Positions 15,014 to 22,562 of a stretch of DNA of 64,000 bases are shown in pieces. The stretch comes from Shinella zoogloeoides (GTDB lineage: Bacteria > Pseudomonadota > Alphaproteobacteria > Rhizobiales > Rhizobiaceae): the NCBI RefSeq assembly GCF_020883495.1, contig NZ_CP086610.1, positions 1,159,501 through 1,223,500 of the forward strand, read 5' to 3'. Every line of letters starts with the position of its first letter. The first letter of the stretch is position 1. A model generated the notes under the pieces. It was given only the letters and a program-made list of their open reading frames with translations. It was not told the DNA's origin and searched no databases. The position numbers and the translations under genes were made by a program.

Positions 15014-15846
15014 GCCTTTGCCAGATTGATCGTGATGGCGCGGAACTCGTCCTTGTGCGTCTTCCTGATCTTGAAATGCAGGTATTCGCGGACCATGACC
15101 GTGCGCTCGGCGTCGGTGATCGCCTTCATGGCGCGCACCCAGCGGTCGTCGGTGATGTCGTACTTCCGCAGGTCGAGGATTTTCTGACGGTCGAGCTTGC
15201 CCTTCTTGTCCACCTCGAACGCGCCCAGGACGAGCGTCTGCAGCTCGGGAATGGCGTCGGTGGTCAGGGCGCGCAGGTATTCGTCGATAAGCGCCTTGGC
15301 GCTGTGGATCTCGGGGCCGAACTCCATGAACTTACCGACCTTCAGCTCCACGCGCATCAAGTCGTCGAAGGTGCGCAGCATGAAGTTGCCGCCCGGCCCG
15401 CCGAGCGTGACGCCATATTCCTGTTCGAGCAGCGACATGATCGAGGCCAGATCGCCCTCGGTATGGCGACGGAAGCGCGAGACCTGGGCGGACAGGTCCA
15501 GCGCGAAGGCGATGATCTTGCGGACCACCTCGTCCTGCAGTTGCTCGCGTGCCTTGACGAGCGACCAGTCGACCCAGCGGCCTTCGGCGTCCTGGACGTG
15601 CGCCCGGCCGTTGATGTCGACGAGACCGACCGGCGTGGAGAGTTCCTCGTACTGGTCTGCCGGGATCAAGCGCCCGCGGATGTCCTCGATGTAGGTTTTG
15701 CCCTGCACCTCGAAGGTGGGACGGCTCGTGGTCGGCTCGGCAATAATGCAGGTGTCCATGTTCGAAGGCCTTTCAAAGCTGTTCTGAACGGGCGAGTTGC
15801 CGCCCTGGTGGTAGAATTCGGAATTGGGGGAGACGGCCGCGATCAT
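15010..15846 (-). CDS. DUF3164 phage protein
   Basis: This 278-residue protein is of the DUF3164 family found in Mu-like and other phages, sometimes mislabelled sulfate transporter. Marks are the N-terminal VDINGRAHVQDAEGRWV, the HTEGDLASIMSLLEQEYG segment and the C-terminal VMVREYLHFKIRKTHKDEFR. It is soluble, with no membrane segments. Its role is unknown; it lies among early genes after MuB. ATG at 15846 overlaps the upstream stop (ATGA). Confidence 0.8.
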   Translation of the reverse strand: MIAAVSPNSEFYHQGGNSPVQNSFERPSNMDTCIIAEPTTSRPTFEVQGKTYIEDIRGRLIPADQYEELSTPVGLVDINGRAHVQDAEGRWVDWSLVKAREQLQDEVVRKIIAFALDLSAQVSRFRRHTEGDLASIMSLLEQEYGVTLGGPGGNFMLRTFDDLMRVELKVGKFMEFGPEIHSAKALIDEYLRALTTDAIPELQTLVLGAFEVDKKGKLDRQKILDLRKYDITDDRWVRAMKAITDAERTVMVREYLHFKIRKTHKDEFRAITINLAKA

Positions 15847-16097
15847 GCTTCGGGCCTCCTGAATTCGACGACGTTGCCGCCAGGAGGAAGCGCGCGGCCG
15901 CAAAGCCGCTCGCGGACAACCTTGTCCCGGCGATGCCGGACCACTTCGCCTTCCAGGAGCTGGGAAGCGTTCGCCAGGATGGACAGGTGGCGGGCGAGCC
16001 GCCCGACCTCGTCTCCCGACATCACCAGGCCTTCGTGGTCATGGTCGTGGAGCCTGCGGGCAATGGTCTGAAGCTCATGCGAAAGAAAGTCGCTCAC
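15843..16097 (-). CDS. Small helical phage protein
   Basis: This 84-residue His/Arg-rich helical protein includes ELQTIARRLHDHDHEGL and a basic C-terminus with ALPPGGNVVEFRRPEA. GTG at 16097 overlaps the upstream stop (GTGA); no nearby ATG gives a better start. Unrecognised; DNA or RNA binding is possible from its charge. Confidence 0.5.
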   Translation of the reverse strand: MSDFLSHELQTIARRLHDHDHEGLVMSGDEVGRLARHLSILANASQLLEGEVVRHRRDKVVRERLCGRALPPGGNVVEFRRPEA

Positions 16098-16504
16098 GAT
16101 GCGGTCTCCTCGGTTTCGGTGGAAATGCGGCTGTGCGGGCATCCATCCCGGCAGGCGCGATACATGGCTACGCGGTGAGACGAGGTCGCCGCGTAGGGCT
16201 TGTCTTGCCATTCCCGGCATTCGGTTTTGCGGATGGCACCAAGGATCGGGCATGAAACGGTTTCGCCGATTAGCTGCCAGCGCACGGCGTCCTCGACCTT
16301 CGGCATGTTGCCCTTGTAGGTGTTGCCCAGGACGGCGCTGATCGTCGGGGCGGAATATCCGACCCTCCTTGCCACGGCGCTCTGGCTGTCCTTGCTGCAG
16401 GCCTCGGCAAGCGCGATCACCCAATCCGGGGCAGTGTCGCCCCAGGCCGTATTGACCTTCGCGAGGTAGTCCGTCACCGGGCGGGCGTTAGGAACGATCG
16501 TCAT
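16094..16504 (-). CDS. HTH protein with C-terminal Cys cluster
   Basis: This 136-residue protein has a lambda-repressor-like HTH at about residues 40-70 (SAVARRVGYSAPTISAVLGN). The C-terminal half has five cysteines (CPILGAIRKTEC, then YRACRDGCPHSR) arranged like a metal or Fe-S site. Such HTH plus Cys-tail proteins occur in Mu-like phages of alphaproteobacteria; a redox or zinc-dependent regulator is possible. It is coupled on both sides. Confidence 0.65.
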   Translation of the reverse strand: MTIVPNARPVTDYLAKVNTAWGDTAPDWVIALAEACSKDSQSAVARRVGYSAPTISAVLGNTYKGNMPKVEDAVRWQLIGETVSCPILGAIRKTECREWQDKPYAATSSHRVAMYRACRDGCPHSRISTETEETAS

Positions 16505-17130
16505 GGTGCGATCTCCTCAGCAGTAGGCGCACCGATGACCCGCCCCTTGTTCTCGTCGTAAACGAACGTGGACTTGTAGCGTCTCGGCGGCTTTGGACCC
16601 GTGTTGGCGGAGCCGAGAAGCACATAAACGGTACGGCCGACGCCACCGCGCGAGCTGGACAGCCGTTTCAAGAGGCCGGCGCGCTCCAGCAACAGGCAAT
16701 AGGCCTTGGCATGCTGATGGCTGACGCTCACCTCGTCCGTGCTAGCATCGATGGCGAGATCGGCTGTGGTGAACCCGTTGTGGGCGCGGCGCATGGCATT
16801 CCACATGTGCTCGATGCCGCGACCAAAGGTGCTTTCACCACCACCATCGACGCGAAGGTTGGGTGTCTCTGCCTGTCGCTTGAGCAGGCGGTACGGTCGC
16901 GTTCCCTTCGGCCGCTCCTCCGGGAGGCGGGCAAGGTAGCCGGCGGCGACAAGATTGCGGAGATCAACGCGAACTCGTGAAAGCCGCTTCTGATCGCACA
17001 TGCCGGCGAGGTCGCGATAAAGGAAGGTGTCGCCATCGCGGGTAAGTTCGAGAATGAGCGACCAGACGTAGTCCGTGCCGTGACGGAGCGGCTTGGCACC
17101 GGAGACGATAAATTCGAGGGTTTTCGCCAT
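16501..17130 (-). CDS. Winged-helix-like phage protein
   Basis: This 209-residue protein has two putative winged-helix units: residues about 20-85 (YVWSLILELTRDGDTFLYR, VRVDLRNLVAAGYLARL) and about 110-165 (AHNGFTTADLAIDAS, HAKAYCLLLERAGLLKR), each ending in a basic wing. Its start is 3 bp after the MuB stop. It probably binds DNA, perhaps a transposition accessory or a regulator; no family is recognised. Confidence 0.6.
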   Translation of the reverse strand: MAKTLEFIVSGAKPLRHGTDYVWSLILELTRDGDTFLYRDLAGMCDQKRLSRVRVDLRNLVAAGYLARLPEERPKGTRPYRLLKRQAETPNLRVDGGGESTFGRGIEHMWNAMRRAHNGFTTADLAIDASTDEVSVSHQHAKAYCLLLERAGLLKRLSSSRGGVGRTVYVLLGSANTGPKPPRRYKSTFVYDENKGRVIGAPTAEEIAP

Positions 17131-17133
17131 GGT

Positions 17134-17880
17134 TCACTTCCTCCGCGGGGCGCGGCCGGTGAAGATCGGGCCGGTGTATTGGTCGCGCGTGATTTCGGAG
17201 AGCTGCCGGGCCTTGGCGAACTGGCCTACTTCGGCCAGCGTGGTGACGATGCGGGAGGTGACGCCGCTGGTCTCCATCACGATATGGGCGAGAAGATCAT
17301 CGTCGATGCGGAGCTGGCGGTGGTAGATGCTGGCGAGCGCCTTCGCGTCGTCGACGTCGCAAGGGTTCGCCATGCCGAAGGCCGTAACGCGGTTTTCGCA
17401 CCGCTCGTAGGCTTTCAGTTTATCCGGCAAGCGCTCCTCGCCGACCAGGAGCACCGGAATGCGGGCACCCTTGTAGATGTCGCGGATGTATTCGATGAAG
17501 CCCTTGTCCACGAGCTTGTCAGCTTCATCGACAATGAGGAGCCGGTTCGGATCGTCCTGCAGAAGCCGCAGAACCTGCTTCATCATGTCGGCGATAGAAC
17601 CCTTCGGGTTGGTGACGCCGAGTTCGGCAAGAATACTCTCGACGAGAACCTTCTTCGTCCAGAAGTCGAAGACCTCGATATAGATGGCCTTGGCCTTGTT
17701 CTGGACGTATAGGCTGGCCTTGGACTTTCCGTACCCCGAAGGGCCGAAGAAAACGCCGAGGCCATCGACGCCGGCTGGCCGGTCAATGATCTTCTGTGCG
17801 ACGGCAAGGCATTCGGCGACGTTCTTCAGGGGAGCCACCGAGCCGAAGCCGGGATTGACAGGTTTGGGTATTGCATTCAT
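17134..17880 (-). CDS. MuB-like transposition target-capture ATPase
   Basis: This 248-residue AAA+ ATPase is of the MuB/TniB type. Walker A is GPSGYGKS near residues 47-54, and Walker B is LLIVDEADKL near 118-127. MuB coats target DNA, delivers it to MuA and protects against self-insertion. It follows the transposase, as in Mu, with a 65-bp gap that contains a hairpin. Length is shorter than Mu B (312), lacking the long N-terminal basic domain. Confidence 0.9.
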   Translation of the reverse strand: MNAIPKPVNPGFGSVAPLKNVAECLAVAQKIIDRPAGVDGLGVFFGPSGYGKSKASLYVQNKAKAIYIEVFDFWTKKVLVESILAELGVTNPKGSIADMMKQVLRLLQDDPNRLLIVDEADKLVDKGFIEYIRDIYKGARIPVLLVGEERLPDKLKAYERCENRVTAFGMANPCDVDDAKALASIYHRQLRIDDDLLAHIVMETSGVTSRIVTTLAEVGQFAKARQLSEITRDQYTGPIFTGRAPRRK

Positions 17881-17910
17881 GATTCAGTCCTTAAGTTTGA
17901 ATTCCAGTCC

Positions 17911-17946
17911 CGCCCCGCCGGTTGCAGCCAGCGGGGCGTTTTCTTT
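17911..17946 (+). terminator. Rho-independent-type hairpin in MuA-MuB gap, plus-oriented
   Basis: CGCCCCGC (17911-17918) pairs with GCGGGGCG (17931-17938) and is followed on the plus strand by TTTTCTTT. Read on the minus (sense) strand it has no T-run. It therefore looks like a terminator against rightward antisense transcription. It could also attenuate MuB or protect the mRNA. Confidence 0.5.
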
Positions 17947-20132
17947 CAGGTACGCAGTCCTGGCGCCTGATCGCCAAAGTCCTCCCACATGGCCCGCTGC
18001 GCCTTGTATTCGGCGCTCTCCCGGTAGGAGCCGAACCAGATGAGCTGTTCCGCATCGACGTGTTCCCCGGCCGTATGGCGCTGCTCGATGTCGAGCGCAT
18101 TGCGGAAGCGCTGGGCGGGGGTGGGGTCGCTGCGAATGGGGGTGACGTTCTCGAACGCTCGCTGAGGAGCGAGGTCGGCAAGAACGATTTCGCGCTGAGC
18201 ATCGGTCGCGACCGGCTCCACCCTTTTCCGGCTGGTGCCGACATCGAGCGCTGCGGCGATTTGTGGGGTCTGATGCCGCTCCTCACGCTTGGGCAGGGCA
18301 ACAACATTCGGGATGTCTCGTGCGGCGACGGCAAGCGCGCGCTCGTGCAGGGCCGGTCCCTTATTGATCTCGCGCATGCCCTTGCGGATCTCCGCCGTCT
18401 TGTCGCGGATGATCTCCGCTCTCAGTTCCTTCTGCGCCTTGACCCAAGTTTCGGGGTGGACGCCTGCCAGCTCTGGGCAGAGCGCTTCGCCAAGATAAGT
18501 TCCGCCATCCAGGCTGAAGGCGTGCACACGCCCCATGTCGTTAGGGTCGCGCCGGACAAACACTTCCGTGCCCGGCAGGATGGAGGCCGCTAGATAGTGG
18601 CGGTGGTCGATGCGGATGCCGAACTTGGTGACCGTGCGGCGTCCGTCGTTCCCCACCGCCGGCATCAAGAGGACGTCCAGGGCACGCTCGTCGATGGTGC
18701 GGATCGGTGTCGTCGAGGATGCGGCCACCTGGAAGGGGGTGCGCCCGCCGAGACCGGCATGCGGCTCGTGCGCGTACATCGTCTCTGCCCATCGATCGAC
18801 CGCCTCCTGCAGCTCTGCGCCGGAAAGCGAAACGCCGAAGGTTTCGGCATCATCCTCACCGAGACGCGCGGCGAAACTCTTGCGGTCTTCAATGGCCTTG
18901 CGGTCGGCGACGGAGTGCCCGACGTACCCTGGCAACAGCACGGCGAACTTGTGCTGGAAGGTCTTGATCATGCGCTCGACATGCCCCTTCTGCTCGGGGC
19001 TGTAAGCGTCGGATACCACCGCCTCGATCGCGACGGAGGCGAACAGACGCTTGATATCGCGAGACACGAAGTCGGACCCGTTGTCCGTCTTGACGGCGTC
19101 GGGGCTTCCCATGGCAAGGATGGCCTTGCGCATGAGCAGTGCGACGGCCGAGGCGCGCGGGGTGCGCGAGACGTACCAGATGGACCGGCGCGTCGCGATG
19201 TCGATGCAGCAATAGATCGAATGGCGACCATCGGTGCAAAGAGCATCCACCGGCGAGGCGTCGATCTGCCAGAGTGCGTTCGGCTCCGTGATATGGCGCA
19301 GGGTACCGACGCCGGAAAGCGCCATCGTCGAGCGGAATTTGTCGGGGTTCGTGAGCTTCGTCAGCTCGACGGCATGGGTTTCCTTCAGCGCCTTCAGGAA
19401 ATGCTGGAAGGTGCGGATCGGGGGCAGTTCAATCGTCTTTCTAAGACCCTTTGAAACCACTTCAAGGGTGTCTCCAAACTCGTACCGGCATTGCGTCCTG
19501 ACTTCGGACGCGGCGAGCTGCGGTGCCTTGGCGACGAGCGCTAGGAGGAACTTGCGGACAAGGCCGTCGTTCGCCGTGTCCAGCACGCCGGTACCGGCGC
19601 GGGCCTTGGAGCGGTCGATGGCAAGTGCGTGGTCGGCACCATTGGTCTTCAGGGAGCGCCAGCGGGCCAGCGAGCGCTTGGAGACCGAAGGGACGAGGTC
19701 TTTCACCCAATCGTCGACCTTGATCATGCCCATGCCGTAGCGATCGCAGAAAATCTGCATGCAGGCGCGCTGGTGAAGGCGCATGCCCCGGGCGAACCGA
19801 TCAAACGCACCGAGGACGGCAAGGCGGGCATCGCGCTCCATGGCGGCGCGGTTGCTGACGGTGGCGGGTGCTACGATCTCGGTCGACGCTTCTGGCGTGG
19901 CAGTCTCAAGGCCCACCACCATATGGCGCTGGACGTAGGTAACCTGTGCCAAGGTCGGCAGGAGGCGATAGTTGTATTCAAGCCCGCCGCCGACTGCAGC
20001 GCGGTCGCGGACGTAGCAAGGATGTGCGTTCCAGCCCTCGCGCTTTGCAAGGCGGATGATGGCGCTTTCGGTTTTCGGCAGCTCGGGAAGCTGCTCTTCC
20101 GCGATCTCGCGAGCGGTCAGCCAGTCCCTCAT
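17946..20132 (-). CDS. MuA-like DDE transposase
   Basis: This 728-residue transposase has an N-terminal HTH beginning MRDWLTAREIAEEQLPELP, more DNA-binding helices to about 250, then the RNase-H-like core. The acidic triad is Asp291 (WQIDAS), Asp350 (VKTDNGSDF) and Glu386 (KGHVERM), the last two 35 residues apart as in DD(35)E enzymes. A Mu-C-like basic segment follows, and the C-terminal tail would contact MuB and ClpX. The start at 20132 overlaps the upstream stop (ATGA). It drives replicative transposition from the phage ends. Confidence 0.95.
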   Translation of the reverse strand: MRDWLTAREIAEEQLPELPKTESAIIRLAKREGWNAHPCYVRDRAAVGGGLEYNYRLLPTLAQVTYVQRHMVVGLETATPEASTEIVAPATVSNRAAMERDARLAVLGAFDRFARGMRLHQRACMQIFCDRYGMGMIKVDDWVKDLVPSVSKRSLARWRSLKTNGADHALAIDRSKARAGTGVLDTANDGLVRKFLLALVAKAPQLAASEVRTQCRYEFGDTLEVVSKGLRKTIELPPIRTFQHFLKALKETHAVELTKLTNPDKFRSTMALSGVGTLRHITEPNALWQIDASPVDALCTDGRHSIYCCIDIATRRSIWYVSRTPRASAVALLMRKAILAMGSPDAVKTDNGSDFVSRDIKRLFASVAIEAVVSDAYSPEQKGHVERMIKTFQHKFAVLLPGYVGHSVADRKAIEDRKSFAARLGEDDAETFGVSLSGAELQEAVDRWAETMYAHEPHAGLGGRTPFQVAASSTTPIRTIDERALDVLLMPAVGNDGRRTVTKFGIRIDHRHYLAASILPGTEVFVRRDPNDMGRVHAFSLDGGTYLGEALCPELAGVHPETWVKAQKELRAEIIRDKTAEIRKGMREINKGPALHERALAVAARDIPNVVALPKREERHQTPQIAAALDVGTSRKRVEPVATDAQREIVLADLAPQRAFENVTPIRSDPTPAQRFRNALDIEQRHTAGEHVDAEQLIWFGSYRESAEYKAQRAMWEDFGDQAPGLRT

Positions 20133-20353
20133 ACCGTGCCCGCCTTCTTGGCGGCCATGTACTCGATGAAACCGGCTCTGTGCTTCTGGCAAAAAACGAG
20201 TGTTTCGCGGGCGGCGAAAATGCGAGCCATCGCCATTTCGGCGATTTCCTTCTTCATCCGCCCGGCCTGCACCTCGCGAGGATAGACCTTCTCTCGCATT
20301 GCGATTTCACGGTCGATCTCGGCAATCTGGCCGACAATGGAAATCTTGTTCAT
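20129..20353 (-). CDS. Small helical early protein
   Basis: This 74-residue, Lys/Glu-rich helical protein starts MNKISIVGQIAEIDREIAMR and contains a repeated A-M-A-R-like amphipathic helix. Proteins like it occur next to MuA in transposable phages of alphaproteobacteria; function is unknown. It is coupled by ATGA on both sides. Confidence 0.6.
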   Translation of the reverse strand: MNKISIVGQIAEIDREIAMREKVYPREVQAGRMKKEIAEMAMARIFAARETLVFCQKHRAGFIEYMAAKKAGTV

Positions 20354-20514
20354 TCTTCCCCCCGGAAGGTGCGGCGGACATCATCCGCAAGCCACTTGAT
20401 GATGCTGCGCTGGCCGGTGAGGTGCACGGCGATGAGGGTGGCGCTGAGCGCCCAGACCAGCGTGATGGCGATGATCACCAGCATCACGACGTCGCGTTCG
20501 GTCAGGTGGATCAT
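20350..20514 (-). CDS. 54-residue membrane peptide
   Basis: This short protein has one strong transmembrane helix (DVVMLVIIAITLVWALSATL) followed by a basic amphipathic tail ending RRTFRGEE. The ATG at 20514 overlaps the TGA of the neighbouring membrane peptide, and its own stop overlaps the next start. It is the second of two tandem membrane mini-proteins. Function is unknown. Confidence 0.6.
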   Translation of the reverse strand: MIHLTERDVVMLVIIAITLVWALSATLIAVHLTGQRSIIKWLADDVRRTFRGEE

Positions 20515-20660
20515 CGCGCGGTCCTCGCGGCCTGGATGAGGTCGCCGAGTTCGGCGGAACCCACCGTGATCGCTGCTACGAAGAGGATGATGGCGAGCAG
20601 CGCGACAAGATCGCGGAGCTGGAGATCGAGAAGTGCCCGGATCAACGGTTTGCCCTCCAT
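20511..20660 (-). CDS. 49-residue membrane peptide
   Basis: This short protein starts MEGKPLIRALLDLQLRD and has one transmembrane helix (LVALLAIILFVAAITVGSA). It overlaps the upstream gene by 19 bases and the next by 4. Together with the following peptide it forms a tandem pair of tiny membrane proteins between a ParB-like region and MuA. Confidence 0.55.
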   Translation of the reverse strand: MEGKPLIRALLDLQLRDLVALLAIILFVAAITVGSAELGDLIQAARTAR

Positions 20661-21100
20661 TCGGCATCGGCGGCCTTCTCCTCGCGCTCCAGCTTTTCCA
20701 GCAGTTCGCGCGCCCGCTCTCGGCGGAGGAGTGCCTCGTATTTGCGGGGAACGACGATCAGCCCGGCCTCTTCGAGAAGCGTGTTGAAGGCCCGGGCGTC
20801 GCCGGTGACGATCGCCAGCGCCGCAAGGCGCAAGGCGGAAATCGAATGCTGCTCGCGCGCCTGGCTGGCGTAGGCGTCCAGCATGGCCTTGGAGACGTTG
20901 GTCTTCGTGACCTCGGTCATCTCGGAGGCGATCTCCTCTCGAGATTTCCCGCTCATCTCCATGGTCAGCGCGACCGCCTTCGCCAATCGACCAGCCACCG
21001 ACCACGCCTTGACGTCCTCCTCGTCGAAGCGATCGACGACAGGCTCAGGCTTGAGGTTGCTGAAAAGATCGACCGTGAAGGGGTCGCGCTTGCGGGCCAT
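20642..21100 (-). CDS. Hypothetical early protein next to ParB-like gene
   Basis: This 152-residue protein is helical, with a middle segment resembling an HTH or partition-accessory domain (AKAVALTMEMSGKSREEIAS). The C-terminus is a charged coiled coil (RRERARELLEKLEREEKAAD). Its start overlaps the last base of the ParB-like stop. No family is recognised; conserved linkage with the ParB-like gene would suggest a joint role. Confidence 0.6.
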   Translation of the reverse strand: MARKRDPFTVDLFSNLKPEPVVDRFDEEDVKAWSVAGRLAKAVALTMEMSGKSREEIASEMTEVTKTNVSKAMLDAYASQAREQHSISALRLAALAIVTGDARAFNTLLEEAGLIVVPRKYEALLRRERARELLEKLEREEKAADAEWRANR

Positions 21101-21996
21101 CAGTTGCTCCGCCTCGCAAACCAGCGCTCAATGGCGGCAACGTGAACCTCGAAGAAGCGCTCCTGGTCCGGTTCCTTCAGGTTCGTGAAGCGCTCGGAGA
21201 AGGTCTCCCATGGCGCGAGCGGGACCTTGGGCACCGTGCCGTCGATCAGGTAGAGCGCCCCGGCCACGCTGCTGGCGCCCGGCGGCTGAGACAAAAGCAG
21301 GTCGGCAATTGCCGCCTGCCGGTCCGCCGTCTCGGCCGCGAGCGCCAGCAGTTCAGATTGGTTGTCAGCAATGGCATGAAGGGCGATGCGATTGATTACG
21401 TCCGCGTCGATCTTGGCAATACGCAGGTGACGCTTGACCGCATCCTTGTTGAGACCAAGGGCGCGTTGCGCCGCCTCGCTGAAGGTTCCGGCGAAGAGTT
21501 CCGCATGCGCGTCGAGCACGTCGTCCGAATTAGGTGCAAGTTTGCCCCTAATTGCTTTTCGCCCCGGCCGGATCACTCCAGTCGTCGTCTCGTAGATCGC
21601 TCGCCAATCGGCGACGTTGGTCGAGCGGTCGAGGACGGAGAGTTCCCGGCGCATGATCTGCGCCGATATCTGCTCCATCCGGAGCGCCGCCGATGAACTG
21701 AACTCGCTGGCCGATTGCACGAAGGCGTCGATATGGACAAGCCCAAGCTGCTCGACTGCGAGCATCCGGCGAAGGCCCTTGATGAGCTGGAACCGGCCAC
21801 CGAAATCCACGACCTGGATCGGTGTATGCTGCCCGAGGCGGGCCATGTCTTCGCGCAGCGTGGTGACCCAGTCCGGGTCCGGCTTGCGATGATTCGGCGA
21901 GACGTCGATGGCGGCGATTTCGATCGCCTGCAGGCTACCTGTGGTGGGGGCGGCGACGATGTTCACGCCATGCGAGATTTTAGACAGCGCGTTCAT
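21100..21996 (-). CDS. ParB/sulfiredoxin-domain protein
   Basis: This 298-residue protein has an N-terminal ParB/Srx-type fold (IEIAAIDVSPNHRKPDPDWV, then QHTPIQVVDFGGRFQLIKGL followed by RR). The middle has a ParB-like HTH region (EAAQRALGLNKDAVKRHLRI). Chromosomal ParB proteins bind parS and hydrolyse CTP; phage versions can be nucleases or regulators. Here it precedes MuA, unusual for classical Mu. A partition or DNA-bridging role for the replicating phage is inference. Confidence 0.75.
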   Translation of the reverse strand: MNALSKISHGVNIVAAPTTGSLQAIEIAAIDVSPNHRKPDPDWVTTLREDMARLGQHTPIQVVDFGGRFQLIKGLRRMLAVEQLGLVHIDAFVQSASEFSSSAALRMEQISAQIMRRELSVLDRSTNVADWRAIYETTTGVIRPGRKAIRGKLAPNSDDVLDAHAELFAGTFSEAAQRALGLNKDAVKRHLRIAKIDADVINRIALHAIADNQSELLALAAETADRQAAIADLLLSQPPGASSVAGALYLIDGTVPKVPLAPWETFSERFTNLKEPDQERFFEVHVAAIERWFARRSN

Positions 21997-22298
21997 GCAA
22001 CGCTCCGGGCGTTGTCAACTGCGCGGCGGGTTTTTGCGCTATCGCGCGGCGTCTTGTTACTGGTAATCTCCTCCCCATCGTGACGGCCGAGTGTGTAGGC
22101 GTCCGGGAACATATCGCGGAACGGAACGCCAAGGGCTTCGGCAATCGCCTCAGCGCCCTTGCGGCTCGCTCCAATGATACCCTGGCGGCAAGCGCTCTCG
22201 TTGAGGCCCTTATCGCGTGCGATACCCGTCAGTGTCTTATTCTGACGGAGCAGCTCGTCTTTGATGGCCCGGCGATCCCACTTCTTCGTGGTCGTCAT
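21993..22298 (-). CDS. Ner-like DNA-binding regulator
   Basis: This 101-residue protein is of the Ner/Nlp type: HTH from about residue 6 to 60, including RRAIKDELLRQNKTLTGIAR and LNESACRQGIIGASRKGAEA. In Mu, Ner is the first early gene and turns down early transcription and the repressor. It is the first leftward gene after the operator region, the expected place. ATG at 22298 was chosen over a longer extension into the operator region. Confidence 0.82.
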   Translation of the reverse strand: MTTTKKWDRRAIKDELLRQNKTLTGIARDKGLNESACRQGIIGASRKGAEAIAEALGVPFRDMFPDAYTLGRHDGEEITSNKTPRDSAKTRRAVDNARSVA

Positions 22299-22389
22299 GG
22301 TGGCTCCCTGTTTTTCTGACCTCTGCGAAAGGTCGGCTGGCATGGGTGTCGGTGTTCAAACGGCGTTCAAACAATGTTGCAACGGGATA

Positions 22390-22469
22390 TTCGCAGAATT
22401 CCGCGAACCAAGCAAGAGAAGTTCGCGAATTTCCGCGTCAGACTTTCCAGCTTCGCGAAAAACCGCGAA
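22390..22469. promoter_or_regulatory. Operator array in the early control region
   Basis: Three 18-bp near-palindromes of consensus TTCGCGxAATTCCGCGAA lie at 22390-22407, 22422-22439 and 22452-22469. They start 32 and 30 bp apart, about three helical turns, so bound dimers would face the same side. They lie between the Ner-like gene and the repressor, as the Mu operators do. They are the likely repressor and/or Ner sites; in Mu the same region is also the transposition enhancer. Confidence 0.72.
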
Positions 22470-22526
22470 TTCTAGAAATCACCTTTTGATTTCAAATGGA
22501 TATGTCGAAAGCTCGTAGCTTTTTCC

Positions 22527-22549
22527 AACTCTGACGAAGCGTCAGAGTT
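22527..22549 (+). repeat. Perfect inverted repeat upstream of repressor start
   Basis: AACTCTGAC-GAAGC-GTCAGAGTT, a perfect 9-bp dyad with a 5-base spacer, ends 3 bp before the GGAGG Shine-Dalgarno of the repressor. It differs from the TTCGCG operators. It could be an operator for a second regulator, or an RNA hairpin limiting repressor translation. Confidence 0.55.
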
Positions 22550-22562
22550 AGCGGAGGATTGC

